Part shown: positions 43,935 through 52,912 of the stretch, piece after piece
Position numbering within the stretch: the stretch's first letter is position 1
Layout of the letters: each line of letters begins with the position of its first letter
Source: Desulfovibrio aminophilus
GTDB lineage: Bacteria > Desulfobacterota > Desulfovibrionia > Desulfovibrionales > Desulfovibrionaceae
Direction: 5' to 3'
NCBI RefSeq assembly: GCF_023660105.1
Contig: NZ_JAMHGA010000019.1
Location: forward strand, 1 to 64,000
DNA: 64,000 nucleotides
Made by a program: the position numbers and the translations under genes
Notes under the pieces: generated by a model
The model's input: the letters and a program-made list of their open reading frames with translations, nothing else
Told to the model about the DNA's origin: nothing
Databases searched by the model: none

Positions 43935-44368
43935 TCCCGGCCCAACGGGACGCGGTTTCCAAGGATTGAGAGGGCAGCGGCGCTGCCCCGCTCCTCCCCG
44001 GTTCCACGGAGGCGACGGAATTCGCACCCGCGCACATGCCCTTCGCCCACATCCGCGTCCTGACGCCGCATGGGCGACCCCCCGGCGCGGCACGCCGTCC
44101 ATCTCCGTGCCGGCCCGGCGACGATTCCAGCCATTTGCCCGGTCGCGGGTTGCAACGTTCCGGCCCGCCCCTGCCGCACGTTTCTCGCCGCTCCAGTCGG
44201 ACGGTCATGGCGCTTCCCCCAGCAGTCCGGAGAATGCGACCAGCGGGCCCGGCCACCCGGCCCGTTCGCGAAATCGAAACCCGCGCGCAGCCCTCCCAGA
44301 CCAGCTCCCCATAAAAAAAGCCCGGCCGAAGCCGGGCTTTTTCATATCAGGGGCGTTTGCCGTCGCAA
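43935..44368. other. Intergenic region between YhhQ-like gene and qrcD
   Basis: About 430 bp of GC-rich DNA between convergent genes. I see no convincing gene on either strand; open frames here lack ribosome sites and resemble nothing known. The right part holds the shared terminator at 44313-44342. I looked for a tRNA and found none. Confidence 0.6.
44313..44342. terminator. Bidirectional terminator downstream of qrcD
   Basis: The stem AAAGCCCGGC pairs with GCCGGGCTTT across a CGAA loop, flanked by seven A on the left and five T on the right. It serves the minus-strand qrc operon and possibly the plus-strand gene cluster. Confidence 0.92.
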
Positions 44369-45601
44369 CTACTTGGCGTTGAGCGCCTTCTCCTGCGGGA
44401 AGACCGGCAGGTAGCGGTACGACAGGCTCATGACCAGGAAGCCGTAGGCGATGATCATGACGCTGGGAGCCCACTCCGCCCAGTTCGGCACGTACACGTA
44501 CCACTTGTCGAAGGGCATCACCGGCAGGGCGATGGTCTGCACGGTGAACACGTAGCGGTTGATGACGATGCCGAGGCAGTCCAGGATGCCCGCGAGGTAC
44601 AGCAGCGCCGGGCGGTTCCTGATGGCCGGGGTGATGAGCATGATGGCCGGGATCACGCCGCAGATGAACAGCTCGGTCCAGAGCATCCATTTGCCGTACA
44701 CGGTGCCCCAGAACATCTGGTCGAAGGTCAGGCCCATGCGGGGCAGGACGTCCACGGCCCAGGCCCAGGTGTCCAGGAGCTTGAAGAACATGTACACCGT
44801 GAGCATGGTGCCCGCGATCTTGCCCATGAGGGCCTTGACCTTGAAGTCCACCAGCTTGCGGCCGGTGAGCTTCTCCATGAACGTGCAGACCAGCACGGTG
44901 AACACCGGGCCGGAGCCGACGGCGGAGAGCACGAACAGGAAGAAGGTCCAGGGCCAGATGAAGAAGCCCTCGCGGAAGGCGTACGGACGGCCGAAGAGCA
45001 CGCCGTACATGCCGCCCAGGGAGCCCTGGTGGAAGGTGGACAGGAAGGTGCCGATGCCCGCGAACAGGGCCATGTGCACATGCATCTGGTGGGCCAGATG
45101 GTGCAGGAAGGGAATCTTGTTCAGCTGCTTCTGCTCAAGGATGAGCGGCAGGTACTCGATCACGAGCACCAGGCAGTAACAGGTGATGCAGAAGATCACT
45201 TCCGTGAGCATGGAGTGGACGTTCGGGTGCCAATAGCCGAACCAGGCCCGGATCGGCTGGCCGATGTCGAGCGTCAGGACGAGCATGGCGCCCGAGTAGC
45301 AGATGAAGCCGACGATGACCGTCAGGTTGATGATGTTCTTCAACTGGTCGATCTTCAGGATGTACTTCAGGAAGCCGGTGAAGAACGCACCCGCGCCCAG
45401 GGCGATGACCGCCAGGTCGAAGGTGATCCACAGGCCGAATCCGAAGTAGTTGTCCAGGCCGGTGACGCCGATGCCCTTCCAGAAGATGATTCCGGCCGCG
45501 TAGGCGCCCCAGGCCAGGCCCAGGCTGATGAAGGCCAGCCAGGCCAGGAACTTTCCGAGCGAGCAGCGCTCGATTCCCTCGGGAAAGAGTTTGCTGTCCA
45601 T
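44369..45601 (-). CDS. qrcD: Quinone reductase complex subunit QrcD
   Basis: This 410-residue NrfD/PsrC-type integral membrane subunit has about ten helices and binds menaquinone. Segments such as WLAFISLGLAWGAYAAGIIFWKG, QPIRAWFGYWHPNVHSMLTEVIFCITCYCLVLVIEYLPLI and LLYLAGILDCLGIVINRYVFTVQ fit the family. It is the last gene of the qrc operon. With QrcABC it moves electrons from periplasmic type I cytochrome c3 to menaquinone during sulfate respiration. Confidence 0.93.
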   Translation of the reverse strand: MDSKLFPEGIERCSLGKFLAWLAFISLGLAWGAYAAGIIFWKGIGVTGLDNYFGFGLWITFDLAVIALGAGAFFTGFLKYILKIDQLKNIINLTVIVGFICYSGAMLVLTLDIGQPIRAWFGYWHPNVHSMLTEVIFCITCYCLVLVIEYLPLILEQKQLNKIPFLHHLAHQMHVHMALFAGIGTFLSTFHQGSLGGMYGVLFGRPYAFREGFFIWPWTFFLFVLSAVGSGPVFTVLVCTFMEKLTGRKLVDFKVKALMGKIAGTMLTVYMFFKLLDTWAWAVDVLPRMGLTFDQMFWGTVYGKWMLWTELFICGVIPAIMLITPAIRNRPALLYLAGILDCLGIVINRYVFTVQTIALPVMPFDKWYVYVPNWAEWAPSVMIIAYGFLVMSLSYRYLPVFPQEKALNAK

Positions 45602-45610
45602 TTACGCCCC

Positions 45611-46414
45611 CTATGCTTTCTTTTCGTTGGGCAGATAGTTGTCGCCCAGGCGATGCACCCATTCGCGCTTGCTGTAGTAGTAGACCTGCGGTCCCAGGCC
45701 CAGCTTCTCCAGCAGGCGGAAAGCGTACTTGCTGTGCGCCAGCGCATGCACCTTGTGCTCGGGGTTGTTCAGGTCCCCGAAGACGATGGCCCCGGTGGGG
45801 CAGACCTCGGCGCAAGCCGTGACGTAGGCGCCGTCGGGCAGATTGTTCGGATCGCCGCCATCCTGCCGGGCCTTGTCCTTGGCCTGCTGGAAGCGCGTGT
45901 GGCAGAAGTTGCACTTCTCCACCACGCCGCGCGGACGGACGGACGTGCTGGGCGACAGCCCCTTGTCCATGCCGGTGGGCCAGGTCGGGTCGAACCAGTT
46001 GAAGTAGCGGGCGTGGTAGGGGCAGGCGGCCATGCAGTACCGGCAGCCGATGCAGCGCGGGTACACCTGGCTCACGATGCCGCCTTCCTCGTTCTTGTCC
46101 GTGGCCACGACCGGGCAGACCGGCACGCAGGCCGGGCTGGCGCACTGCATGCAGGGGCGGGGCATGTAGGCCGCCTCGTATTCCGGGAAGGCCTTCTTGT
46201 TGTTGATCTCGTACACGAGCATCCAGGTCAGCGTGCGCAGCTTGTTGGAGGCGTCGTGCGTCACGCCGGCCCAGGCGTCCATCTCCGGCGTGGCCGGAGC
46301 GATGTTGTTCTCAACCTGGCAGGCCACCATGCAGGCACCGCAGCCGGTGCACTTGTCCACATCGATGACCATGCCCCATCTGACTTTGAATTCCTTAGTC
46401 GCGTGTCCGCTCAT
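45611..46414 (-). CDS. qrcC: Quinone reductase complex iron-sulfur subunit QrcC
   Basis: This 267-residue ferredoxin-type subunit has four cluster motifs: CTGCGACMVACQVENN, CMQCASPACVPVCPVVA, CIGCRYCMAACPYHARYF and the CNFCHTR...CAEVCPTGAIVFGD pair. It is PsrB/DmsB-like, located on the periplasmic side with QrcB. It links the hemes of QrcA to the quinone site in QrcD. It starts 12 nt after qrcB. Confidence 0.94.
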   Translation of the reverse strand: MSGHATKEFKVRWGMVIDVDKCTGCGACMVACQVENNIAPATPEMDAWAGVTHDASNKLRTLTWMLVYEINNKKAFPEYEAAYMPRPCMQCASPACVPVCPVVATDKNEEGGIVSQVYPRCIGCRYCMAACPYHARYFNWFDPTWPTGMDKGLSPSTSVRPRGVVEKCNFCHTRFQQAKDKARQDGGDPNNLPDGAYVTACAEVCPTGAIVFGDLNNPEHKVHALAHSKYAFRLLEKLGLGPQVYYYSKREWVHRLGDNYLPNEKKA

Positions 46415-46426
46415 GACGGCTCCCCT

Positions 46427-48484
46427 CTACATTTTCGCAACGCTTACGGCGGAGCCGGCCCACACGGAGAAACCCGTGCCCGGTTCAGCGCTCACGGCGA
46501 GGATTTTGCTGACGTTATCGCCCTTGCCCTTGGTGTAGGGATCCCAAGCCGTGCGGCCCAGGCCCAGGGGGGCGGCCACCACGCCGGGCATGACGCCCTC
46601 GTACAGGGACACGCGCGCCGAGATGTCGGCGCCGCCGGCGGCGAGCTTCACCTTGGAGCCTTCGGAGACGCCCAGCGACTTGGCCGTGGCCGAGCACATC
46701 TGGACGAAGACATCCTTGCCGTAGAGTTCGGTGTCGCGGATGGTGGGCAGGTTGTGGGGCGGCGTGGCCAGCTTGCCCGTGCCGATGTTCAGGTGGGCCT
46801 GGGCGACGAGCACCAGTCCCTCGCCCTTGATCCCGGCCAAGGCCTTGGACAGCGCTCCGGCGTCCAGGGAGGCCTGGGCCGAGCCCTTCTTGTCGGAGAC
46901 GTAGGCCGCGCCGCCGGCCAGGGCGTCCCAATCGGCGCCGATGGCAGAAACCTTGGCCTTGAGCACGTCCTCGAAGGCGCCGAAGCCCAGGTCCACGCCG
47001 AGCTTGCCGGACAGGCCCAGGATGAAGTCGGGCGTGCCCTTGCAGTCCTTCTCGGGAGCGACCACGGCGGTGGCCAGCGCATAGGTGGCCTTGCCCAACC
47101 CGTAGGGATTCTGGGCGTCGTCCAGGCGCTCGAAGGGATGCGGGGCGGGCAGGACGAGGTCGGCCAGGGCCGCGGTCTCATCCATGAAGGTGCTGAAGGC
47201 GACCAGCGTCCCGGCCTTGCGCAGGGCCTTGGCCATGTTCGCGGCCTGAGGCAGGGCGTATGCGGGGTTGGCCTCGTAGACGAAGAGCACTTCCGGGGCC
47301 GGGGCCTTGCCCGCGTCCACGGCGTTCAGCCAGCCGACGAGGTCCTTGGCCAGCAGGCCCGCGCGGTCCGGGGCCGAAGCCACGGCCTTGGGGAACTCCG
47401 GCAGGACGGTCAGGGAGCCGAGCATGGCGTTCAGGGCCACGCCCGCGGCGTTCAGGGCCACGCCCGCGCCCTGGCCGGGCTCGGTGCCGACCACGACCAC
47501 GGGGTTCTTGGCCGTGAACAGGGCCTTGGCCACGTCCTTGAGCGCCTCGGCGTTCACGCCGGCCAGCTTCTCCACGGCCTCGGGGCCGAACTTGGCGGCC
47601 AGGTCGGCGAACTCGGAGAAACCGCCCAGGGAGGCGGATTTGCCGGACTTGGCCAGCAGGTTGACCAGACCCATGGCGAAGGCGGCCGCGCCGTCGGGGC
47701 GCACGGCCACCCACTTGTCGGCCACGGCGGCGGTGCGGTTGCGCACCGGACCGGCGTAGACCAGGGTCAGGGCCTTGTCGCCCTCCATGGGGCGCTTGGC
47801 GGCGAAGGCCTTCTGGTTGCGCACCACGGGGCCGAAGGCGTCCATGATGTCGGCGCCGATGCAGAGGATCAGGTCGGCCTCTTCCAGGTCGTAGCCGATC
47901 TGGCCCGAGCCGCCCATGACGCCGTTCCAGGTCTTGGCCATGGCCGTCTGGTCGGCGGGCATATAGAAGTAGGACTTGGAGCCCAGTCCGGCCAGGAAGC
48001 CGGAGAGAACCTCGTTGGCCGTGCCGGAGAGGTCGCCGCTGATGGCCGCGACCTTGCCGTCCTGGCCCTTGAGGCCCTTCAGCTTCTCAGCCAGCAGGGC
48101 CTCGGCCTCGTCCCAGGAGATCGGCTTGAACTTGTCGCCGTCCTTCTTCATGGGACCGGCCACCCGCGAGGGGCTGCGCAGCATCTGGGAGCCGGTGGCG
48201 CACAGGGGGCAGACGCCGCCCTTGCTCAGCTCATTGGCGGAGTTGCCCTCGACGCCGTAAGCGATGCCCGCGACCTTCTTGACCTTCACGGCGCAACCGG
48301 CGGGGCACAGCTTGCTGTACGTGGCGTCGGCGGTGAGCGCGCCGTATTTCAGCCGCGGAATCCAGGACCAGTTCTGGCTCCAGATGGAGGCGTCGTCGGC
48401 CAGTTTCCACGGGATCGGCGTAAACAAGGTGCCCGCCGCGCCGCCCACGACGAATTTTATGAATGCTCTGCGATCCAAACCCAT
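46427..48484 (-). CDS. qrcB: Quinone reductase complex molybdopterin-family subunit QrcB
   Basis: This 685-residue protein of the DMSO-reductase superfamily has a Tat-type leader (LDRRAFIKFVVGGAAG). An N-terminal cluster motif is seen: CPAGCAVKV then GGVCPLC. It is shorter than catalytic molybdoenzymes, and in the characterised Qrc complex this subunit carries no molybdenum and is structural or electron-conducting. That lack of cofactor is established knowledge and not visible here. The rest has typical family loops (GDLSGTANEVLSGFLAGLG, GADIMDAFGPVVRNQ). Confidence 0.93.
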   Translation of the reverse strand: MGLDRRAFIKFVVGGAAGTLFTPIPWKLADDASIWSQNWSWIPRLKYGALTADATYSKLCPAGCAVKVKKVAGIAYGVEGNSANELSKGGVCPLCATGSQMLRSPSRVAGPMKKDGDKFKPISWDEAEALLAEKLKGLKGQDGKVAAISGDLSGTANEVLSGFLAGLGSKSYFYMPADQTAMAKTWNGVMGGSGQIGYDLEEADLILCIGADIMDAFGPVVRNQKAFAAKRPMEGDKALTLVYAGPVRNRTAAVADKWVAVRPDGAAAFAMGLVNLLAKSGKSASLGGFSEFADLAAKFGPEAVEKLAGVNAEALKDVAKALFTAKNPVVVVGTEPGQGAGVALNAAGVALNAMLGSLTVLPEFPKAVASAPDRAGLLAKDLVGWLNAVDAGKAPAPEVLFVYEANPAYALPQAANMAKALRKAGTLVAFSTFMDETAALADLVLPAPHPFERLDDAQNPYGLGKATYALATAVVAPEKDCKGTPDFILGLSGKLGVDLGFGAFEDVLKAKVSAIGADWDALAGGAAYVSDKKGSAQASLDAGALSKALAGIKGEGLVLVAQAHLNIGTGKLATPPHNLPTIRDTELYGKDVFVQMCSATAKSLGVSEGSKVKLAAGGADISARVSLYEGVMPGVVAAPLGLGRTAWDPYTKGKGDNVSKILAVSAEPGTGFSVWAGSAVSVAKM

Positions 48485-48500
48485 GTCAGCACCCCTCTCG

Positions 48501-49052
48501 TTACTTGTGGCAAACGTGGCAGGCGTTGCTCACGCCGTTTTCGGCGTGGCAGCGCTCGCACTGCCACATCTTCATGGTGTCCCTGCTGTAGCCGCTGAGC
48601 TTGTTCTCGTAGTACTTCGGGGCCTTGTCGGCCTTGGCCACGTCGAGGTGGCACTCCGTGCACTCGAAAGGCTCGTGGGCCTTGTGCGAGAACAGGACGT
48701 TGTCCGGCTGGTACTGATAGGTCCGCCAGGGAACTTCCTTGTTCTTCTGGACATACTCCTGCACGTACTTGGCCTCGTCCGGCGTCTGGCCGATCACATC
48801 CGAGTGGCAGCCGCTGCACTGCTCGTTGGTGGGCATGCCCTGATAGGAGCCGTCTTCCCGGAAGAAGTGACAGCTGTCACAGGTGAGGCCCTGGTCCTCG
48901 GTGTGGATCTTGTGGCTGAATTGGATAGGTTGATCGAGCTCACTGTACAACAAGCTCGGGAACACGACCCAGCCGGCGACCACGGAGAGAAGGAATCCCA
49001 GGACAAACGCCAGGAATCCTCCGCCACATTTGGTAGTTTTCTTCTCCTCCAT
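48501..49052 (-). CDS. qrcA: Multiheme cytochrome c QrcA
   Basis: This 183-residue membrane-anchored cytochrome has an uncleaved-type N-terminal helix (CGGGFLAFVLGFLLSVVAGWVVF). I count five CxxCH heme sites: CDSCH, CSGCH, CTECH, CERCH and CHVCH. Distal His pairs lie in FSHKIH and FSHKAH. The described D. vulgaris subunit is reported as hexaheme, so a sixth heme with a non-standard site may exist. It is first in the operon and accepts electrons from cytochrome c3. Confidence 0.93.
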   Translation of the reverse strand: MEEKKTTKCGGGFLAFVLGFLLSVVAGWVVFPSLLYSELDQPIQFSHKIHTEDQGLTCDSCHFFREDGSYQGMPTNEQCSGCHSDVIGQTPDEAKYVQEYVQKNKEVPWRTYQYQPDNVLFSHKAHEPFECTECHLDVAKADKAPKYYENKLSGYSRDTMKMWQCERCHAENGVSNACHVCHK

Positions 49053-49108
49053 AACCTCGCCCCATCACTCCTTGAGTTAAAGACACGTTCTCCAGAATGA
49101 ATGCCGTT

Positions 49109-49137
49109 CTTTAATTTGAAGCTTCTTACCGTGTCAA
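49109..49137 (-). promoter_or_regulatory. Candidate sigma-70 promoter of qrcABCD
   Basis: On the minus strand: a perfect TTGACA (49137-49132), 17-bp spacer, then TTAAAG (49114-49109), a weak -10. It lies 57 bp upstream of the qrcA start. The -35 match and AT-rich context support it; the -10 is only three of six. Confidence 0.5.
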
Positions 49138-49206
49138 GCGAATAGGAAAAATTTCACGAGTCCTCGAAGTCCGAGGACACCGTGAAGCGGAAACTATTTC
49201 GGCATG

Positions 49207-50664
49207 TTACCTGTCACTCTCGGGCAGCGCGTCCCGTCCGTACACGTCCTCGAACCGCACGATGTCATCCTCGCCCAAGTAGGGTCCGCTCTGAATTTCA
49301 ATGATTTCAAGCGGAACCTTGCCGGGATTGCTCAGCCGGTGGGACGTGGTCTTGGGAATATCGATGGACTGATTTTCCACCAGAAGCGTCTCCTTGCCGC
49401 CCACCTCCACCACGGCCGTGCCCTCGACCACGACCCAGTGCTCGCTGCGGTGATGGTGCATCTGCAGAGAGAGACGGGCGCCGGGAAGAACCTCGATGCG
49501 CTTGATCTTGAAGCGCGGCCCCTCCTCCAGCACGCAATAGCTGCCCCAGGGGCGGCGCACGGTGGGATGGCTCTCCACCAGGGAGCTGCCCTCCTCCTTG
49601 AGCCTGCCGACCACCTCCTTGACGCGCTGGGCGTCGCGGAACGGCATGGCCAGGGTGGCGTCGCGGGTCTGCACGACCATGGCGTCGGTCAGGCCCACGG
49701 CCGCGAGCTTGCCGCCGGTGCTCACCAGCAGACACCCCCGGCAGTCCAGCTGGAGCACGTCGCCCTGGAGCACGTTGCCCGAGGCGTCCTTGTCCCCCAG
49801 GCGGTAGATGGCCTCCCAGCTGCCCAGGTCGTCCCATTCGAATCCGGCCTCGACCACGGCGATGTTCTGGATGCCCTCGACCACGCCGTAGTCCACGGAC
49901 AGGCTCGGGAGGTTCCGATAGCCGGCGGTGAGCGGCGTCTCGGAGCGGCCCAGCCACCAGGCCCAGAGATCGGGCTGGAAGCGCGCCACGGCCTTGAGGA
50001 AATCCTTGACGCGGAAGAAGAACATGCCGCTGTTCCAGTAGTGCTCCCCGTCGCGCAGGAAGACCTCGGCCACGTGCAGCGGCGGCTTCTCCACAAAGGC
50101 CTTGACCATGAAGGCCCCGCGCCCCAGGGCCTCGCCCCGGGCGATGTAGCCGTATCCGGTCTCGGCCTTGAGCGGCTTGACGCCGAAGGTGACGAAACGC
50201 CCCTCGCGGGCCAGCTCCTGGGCCCGGGCCAGGGCCTCAACCCAGGCGTCGTGGCCGTGGACCACGTTGTCCGAGGGAAACACGGCCACGGTCACGCGGT
50301 CGGTCTCGGCCGCCACCCGGTCCAGGGCCAGCAGGATGGCGGGCAGGGTGTTGCGCGCCAGGGGCTCGGCCAAGACCTGGGGCTCCAGGCGGGGGTCCAG
50401 CTCGCGCACCTGGTTGCGCACCTCGAAGACGTGCTCCTCGTTGGTGACCACCCAGACGCGCTCCGGCGCGAACAGGCGCATGACCCGCTCCACGGTCTGC
50501 TGGAGCAGGGTCCGCCGGCCATCCAGGGCGATGAGCTGCTTGGGGAACAGGCTGCGGGACAGCGGCCAGAGCCGGGAGCCCGAACCGCCCGCCAGGATCA
50601 CGGCGTGGCTTTCGGCGAACGCGGCTGCCGCATCGGGCCGCGGGGAGGCATCGGACACGACCAT
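49207..50664 (-). CDS. manC: Mannose-1-phosphate guanylyltransferase / mannose-6-phosphate isomerase
   Basis: This 485-residue bifunctional ManC/AlgA protein makes GDP-mannose. The N-terminal nucleotidyltransferase motif is VILAGGSGSRLWPLSRSLFPKQ (about residue 22), then FPSDNVVHG and FVEKPPL. The C-terminal cupin isomerase domain carries RPWGSYCVLEEGPRFKIKRIEVLPGARLSLQMHHHRSEHWVVVEGTA. It lies 3 nt after the epimerase gene on the same strand. A role in surface polysaccharide synthesis is likely. Confidence 0.94.
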   Translation of the reverse strand: MVVSDASPRPDAAAAFAESHAVILAGGSGSRLWPLSRSLFPKQLIALDGRRTLLQQTVERVMRLFAPERVWVVTNEEHVFEVRNQVRELDPRLEPQVLAEPLARNTLPAILLALDRVAAETDRVTVAVFPSDNVVHGHDAWVEALARAQELAREGRFVTFGVKPLKAETGYGYIARGEALGRGAFMVKAFVEKPPLHVAEVFLRDGEHYWNSGMFFFRVKDFLKAVARFQPDLWAWWLGRSETPLTAGYRNLPSLSVDYGVVEGIQNIAVVEAGFEWDDLGSWEAIYRLGDKDASGNVLQGDVLQLDCRGCLLVSTGGKLAAVGLTDAMVVQTRDATLAMPFRDAQRVKEVVGRLKEEGSSLVESHPTVRRPWGSYCVLEEGPRFKIKRIEVLPGARLSLQMHHHRSEHWVVVEGTAVVEVGGKETLLVENQSIDIPKTTSHRLSNPGKVPLEIIEIQSGPYLGEDDIVRFEDVYGRDALPESDR

Positions 50665-50667
50665 GGC

Positions 50668-51228
50668 TCACTCCTGCCCGAAGACGAAAGGCGTCTCGAA
50701 GTCCCGCAACCGGCCGTGCAGGAGGTCCTTGTCCGAGAGCACGGGCTCGGCCACGGGCCAGCGGCAGTCCAGGTCGGGATCGTTCCAGAGGATTCCCCCC
50801 TCCGTCTCCGGGGCATAGGGGGCGTCCACCTTGTAGCAGAAGTCGGTGCCCGGTTCGAGGGTCAGGTAGGCATGCGCGAAGCCCCGGGGCAGGAACAGCC
50901 GCAGGTGGTTCCTGGAGCTGAGTTCCTGGCGGAAGACCCGGCCGTAGGTGGGCGAGCCGCGCCGCAAATCCAGGGCCAGATCGAGAACCGCGCCGCGCGC
51001 GACCCAGACGAGCTTGGCCTGGGCCTTGGGCGGCCGCTGAAAATGAAAGCCGCGCAGCACCCCGGCCACGCCGGAGTGGCCGTGATTGTCCTGGACGAAA
51101 TCCACGTCCAGACCGGCGGCGCGGAAAGCCTCGCGGCTCCAGGTTTCGAGAAAGAATCCCCGCGCGTCGCGGAAGACGCGGGGCTCAATGAGCAACAGCC
51201 CAGGGAACTCGGTGGGAACGACCCGCAC
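50668..51228 (-). CDS. rfbC: dTDP-4-dehydrorhamnose 3,5-epimerase
   Basis: This is a 186-residue RmlC enzyme of dTDP-L-rhamnose synthesis. It starts at a GTG behind AAGGAGGAGAGA. Features are GLLLIEPRVFRDARGFFLETW, FVQDNHGHSGVAGVLRGFHFQ (catalytic His near RGFHFQ), LVWVARGAVLDLALDLRRGSPTYG, and LRLFLPRGFAHAYLTLEPGTDFCYKV with DAPYAPETEGGILWNDPDL. All usual active-site residues appear present. No rfbABD genes lie in this window. Confidence 0.94.
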   Translation of the reverse strand: MRVVPTEFPGLLLIEPRVFRDARGFFLETWSREAFRAAGLDVDFVQDNHGHSGVAGVLRGFHFQRPPKAQAKLVWVARGAVLDLALDLRRGSPTYGRVFRQELSSRNHLRLFLPRGFAHAYLTLEPGTDFCYKVDAPYAPETEGGILWNDPDLDCRWPVAEPVLSDKDLLHGRLRDFETPFVFGQE

Positions 51229-51407
51229 TCTCTCCTCCTTGGAAACCGCGCCGGCGGGCGCTCCGGTTCAGATAGCCGAGAACACGGCCGGTTACAACCC
51301 CGAGCGCCCCTCCGGCGGCCTCTTTTCAGGCCCTTGCGGCGCACTTCCCTTTTCCGCCCCCCTCTGATACTCGATTGGCGGGCCGCAACCCCGGCCGAGG
51401 AAGCGCC

Positions 51408-51983
51408 ATGAACTTTCTGGACGTGACCATCGTCGCCATCCTCATCCTGGCGGCCATCCGAGGGCTGGCCAAGGGATTCGTACGCGAGGCGATCTCCCTG
51501 GGCTCCCTGGGGATCGCCACCCTCGCGGCGTCGCGCTACCACGGCGTCCTGGCCCCGCATCTGGCCGTGTACATGAAAAACGGGGCCACCATCGCGGCCA
51601 CCAGCTATCTCCTGACCTTCCTGGCCACGCTCGTGGGCTGCTGGTTCCTGGCGCTGTTCCTGCGCAACCTGCTCAAGGTCACCCTGCTCGGCTGGCTGGA
51701 CCACACCGCCGGGGCCGTCCTGGGCTTCGCCGAAGGCTGCCTGATCAGCCTGGTGATGCTCCTGCTCCTGAACACCTTTCTGCCGGGCATGGACACCGTG
51801 CGCCGCTCCCTGCTGGCGCCCCGCGCCGACCCGGCCCTGCGCGCGCTGGCCGACATGGCCCCGAACACCTGGCGCAAGACCCTGGAGGACCGCGGCATCA
51901 CCCTGCCCAAGCAGCCGCCGTCCCTGCGCGACATCCTGGAAAAGAACGGCATGCCCGTACAGGATGCGGCCGGCACGCCCTGA
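51408..51983 (+). CDS. CvpA family membrane protein
   Basis: This is a 191-residue protein with the colicin V production (CvpA) pattern: four helices starting NFLDVTIVAILILAAIRGLAKGFVREAISLGSLGIA and the LGWLDHTAGAVLGFAEGCLI block. The C-terminal 55 residues are a soluble tail (LPKQPPSLRDILEKNGMP). The start ATG has GAGGAAGCG upstream. CvpA proteins are linked to envelope and purine-related phenotypes; the exact role is unknown. It is followed 33 nt later by mazG. Confidence 0.88.
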   Translation: MNFLDVTIVAILILAAIRGLAKGFVREAISLGSLGIATLAASRYHGVLAPHLAVYMKNGATIAATSYLLTFLATLVGCWFLALFLRNLLKVTLLGWLDHTAGAVLGFAEGCLISLVMLLLLNTFLPGMDTVRRSLLAPRADPALRALADMAPNTWRKTLEDRGITLPKQPPSLRDILEKNGMPVQDAAGTP

Positions 51984-52016
51984 CGCCTTTCCCTCACCCA
52001 CAGCAAGGAGCGATTC

Positions 52017-52826
52017 GTGAGCGCGGAACAGTCCCTGGCCCGCCTGTTGAACGTCATCGACCGGCTTCTCGGCCCCGACGGCTGCCCCTGGGACAGGGAG
52101 CAGACCCCGGAAAGCCTGTGCGACTATGTAATCGAGGAATCCTATGAGCTCATCGAGGCCATCCGCGCGGACCAGCCGGACGACGCCCGCGAGGAGCTGG
52201 GGGACGTGCTCTTCCTGCTGGCCTTCATCGCCGTGCTCTTCGAACGGCGCGGCGACTTCAGCCTGGCGGACGTCATTGAGAACAACGCGGCCAAGATGAT
52301 CCGCCGCCATCCCCACGTGTTCGCCGATGCCTCCTTCGAAAACCAGAAGGAGCTGCTCCAGAACTGGGAACGCATCAAGCGCGAGGAGAAGAACGGGGAC
52401 GACGGCAAACCCGCGCGCGTCTTCGCCTCCCTGCCCAAGGGCCTGCCCCCGCTCCTGCGCGCCTACCGCATCCAGGCCAAGGCCGCCCGCCTGGGCTTCA
52501 CCTGGGAAAAGGACGGACAGGTGGAGGAGCAGCTGCGCTCGGAATGGGAGGAGCTGCGCGAGGCCCAGGCCCTGGGGGACAAGGCCGCCATCGAGGAGGA
52601 GTTCGGCGACTACCTCTTCACCCTGGTGGAATACGGACGACGCATGGGCATCAAGGCCAACGCCGCCCTGGACGCGGCCAACCGCAAGTTCCTGAGGCGT
52701 TTCGAATGCATGGAGGACCTGGCCGAGGACGCGGGCCAGGACGTGCCGTCACTGGACCTCGCGGCCCTGAACGCGCTCTGGGACCGGGCCAAAGCCGGGG
52801 ACGACCCGTCGGGCAAGGCCTCCTGA
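52017..52826 (+). CDS. mazG: Nucleoside triphosphate pyrophosphohydrolase MazG
   Basis: This 269-residue enzyme hydrolyses NTPs to NMPs and may lower (p)ppGpp precursors. The GTG start has AAGGAG. The N-terminal MazG repeat has GCPWDREQTPESLCDYVIEESYELIEAI with the EExxE metal site and ELGDVLFLLAFIAVL. The second repeat has QVEEQLRSEWEELREAQ and IEEEFGDYLFTLVEYGRRMG. Length is normal. Confidence 0.95.
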   Translation: MSAEQSLARLLNVIDRLLGPDGCPWDREQTPESLCDYVIEESYELIEAIRADQPDDAREELGDVLFLLAFIAVLFERRGDFSLADVIENNAAKMIRRHPHVFADASFENQKELLQNWERIKREEKNGDDGKPARVFASLPKGLPPLLRAYRIQAKAARLGFTWEKDGQVEEQLRSEWEELREAQALGDKAAIEEEFGDYLFTLVEYGRRMGIKANAALDAANRKFLRRFECMEDLAEDAGQDVPSLDLAALNALWDRAKAGDDPSGKAS

Positions 52827-52845
52827 AAAAAGACGCCGGGCCCCC

Positions 52846-52873
52846 TAAAGTTCCGAGGGCGAAAGGCCGATAA
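52846..52873 (+). promoter_or_regulatory. Sigma-28 (FliA) promoter
   Basis: TAAAGTTC, a 12-bp spacer, then a perfect GCCGATAA. This matches the flagellar class-3 consensus TAAAGTTT-N11-GCCGATAA with one extra spacer base. It lies 39 bp upstream of the start of the 68-residue gene. Confidence 0.8.
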
Positions 52874-52912
52874 GACGGATGTCTCGTATCAGGCCCAACC
52901 ATCGGAGTCTTC

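Noticed and set aside
43960-44070. Possible tRNA-like segment with a GGTGCGAATTCC stretch on the minus strand
   Set aside because: No acceptor stem, D arm or anticodon arm could be assembled around it.
44357-48598. Very long plus-strand open frame (1413 codons) opposite the qrc genes
   Set aside because: Antisense shadow of high-GC qrcBCD genes. The translation is His/Gly/Gln-rich without domains; the minus-strand genes are fully conserved.
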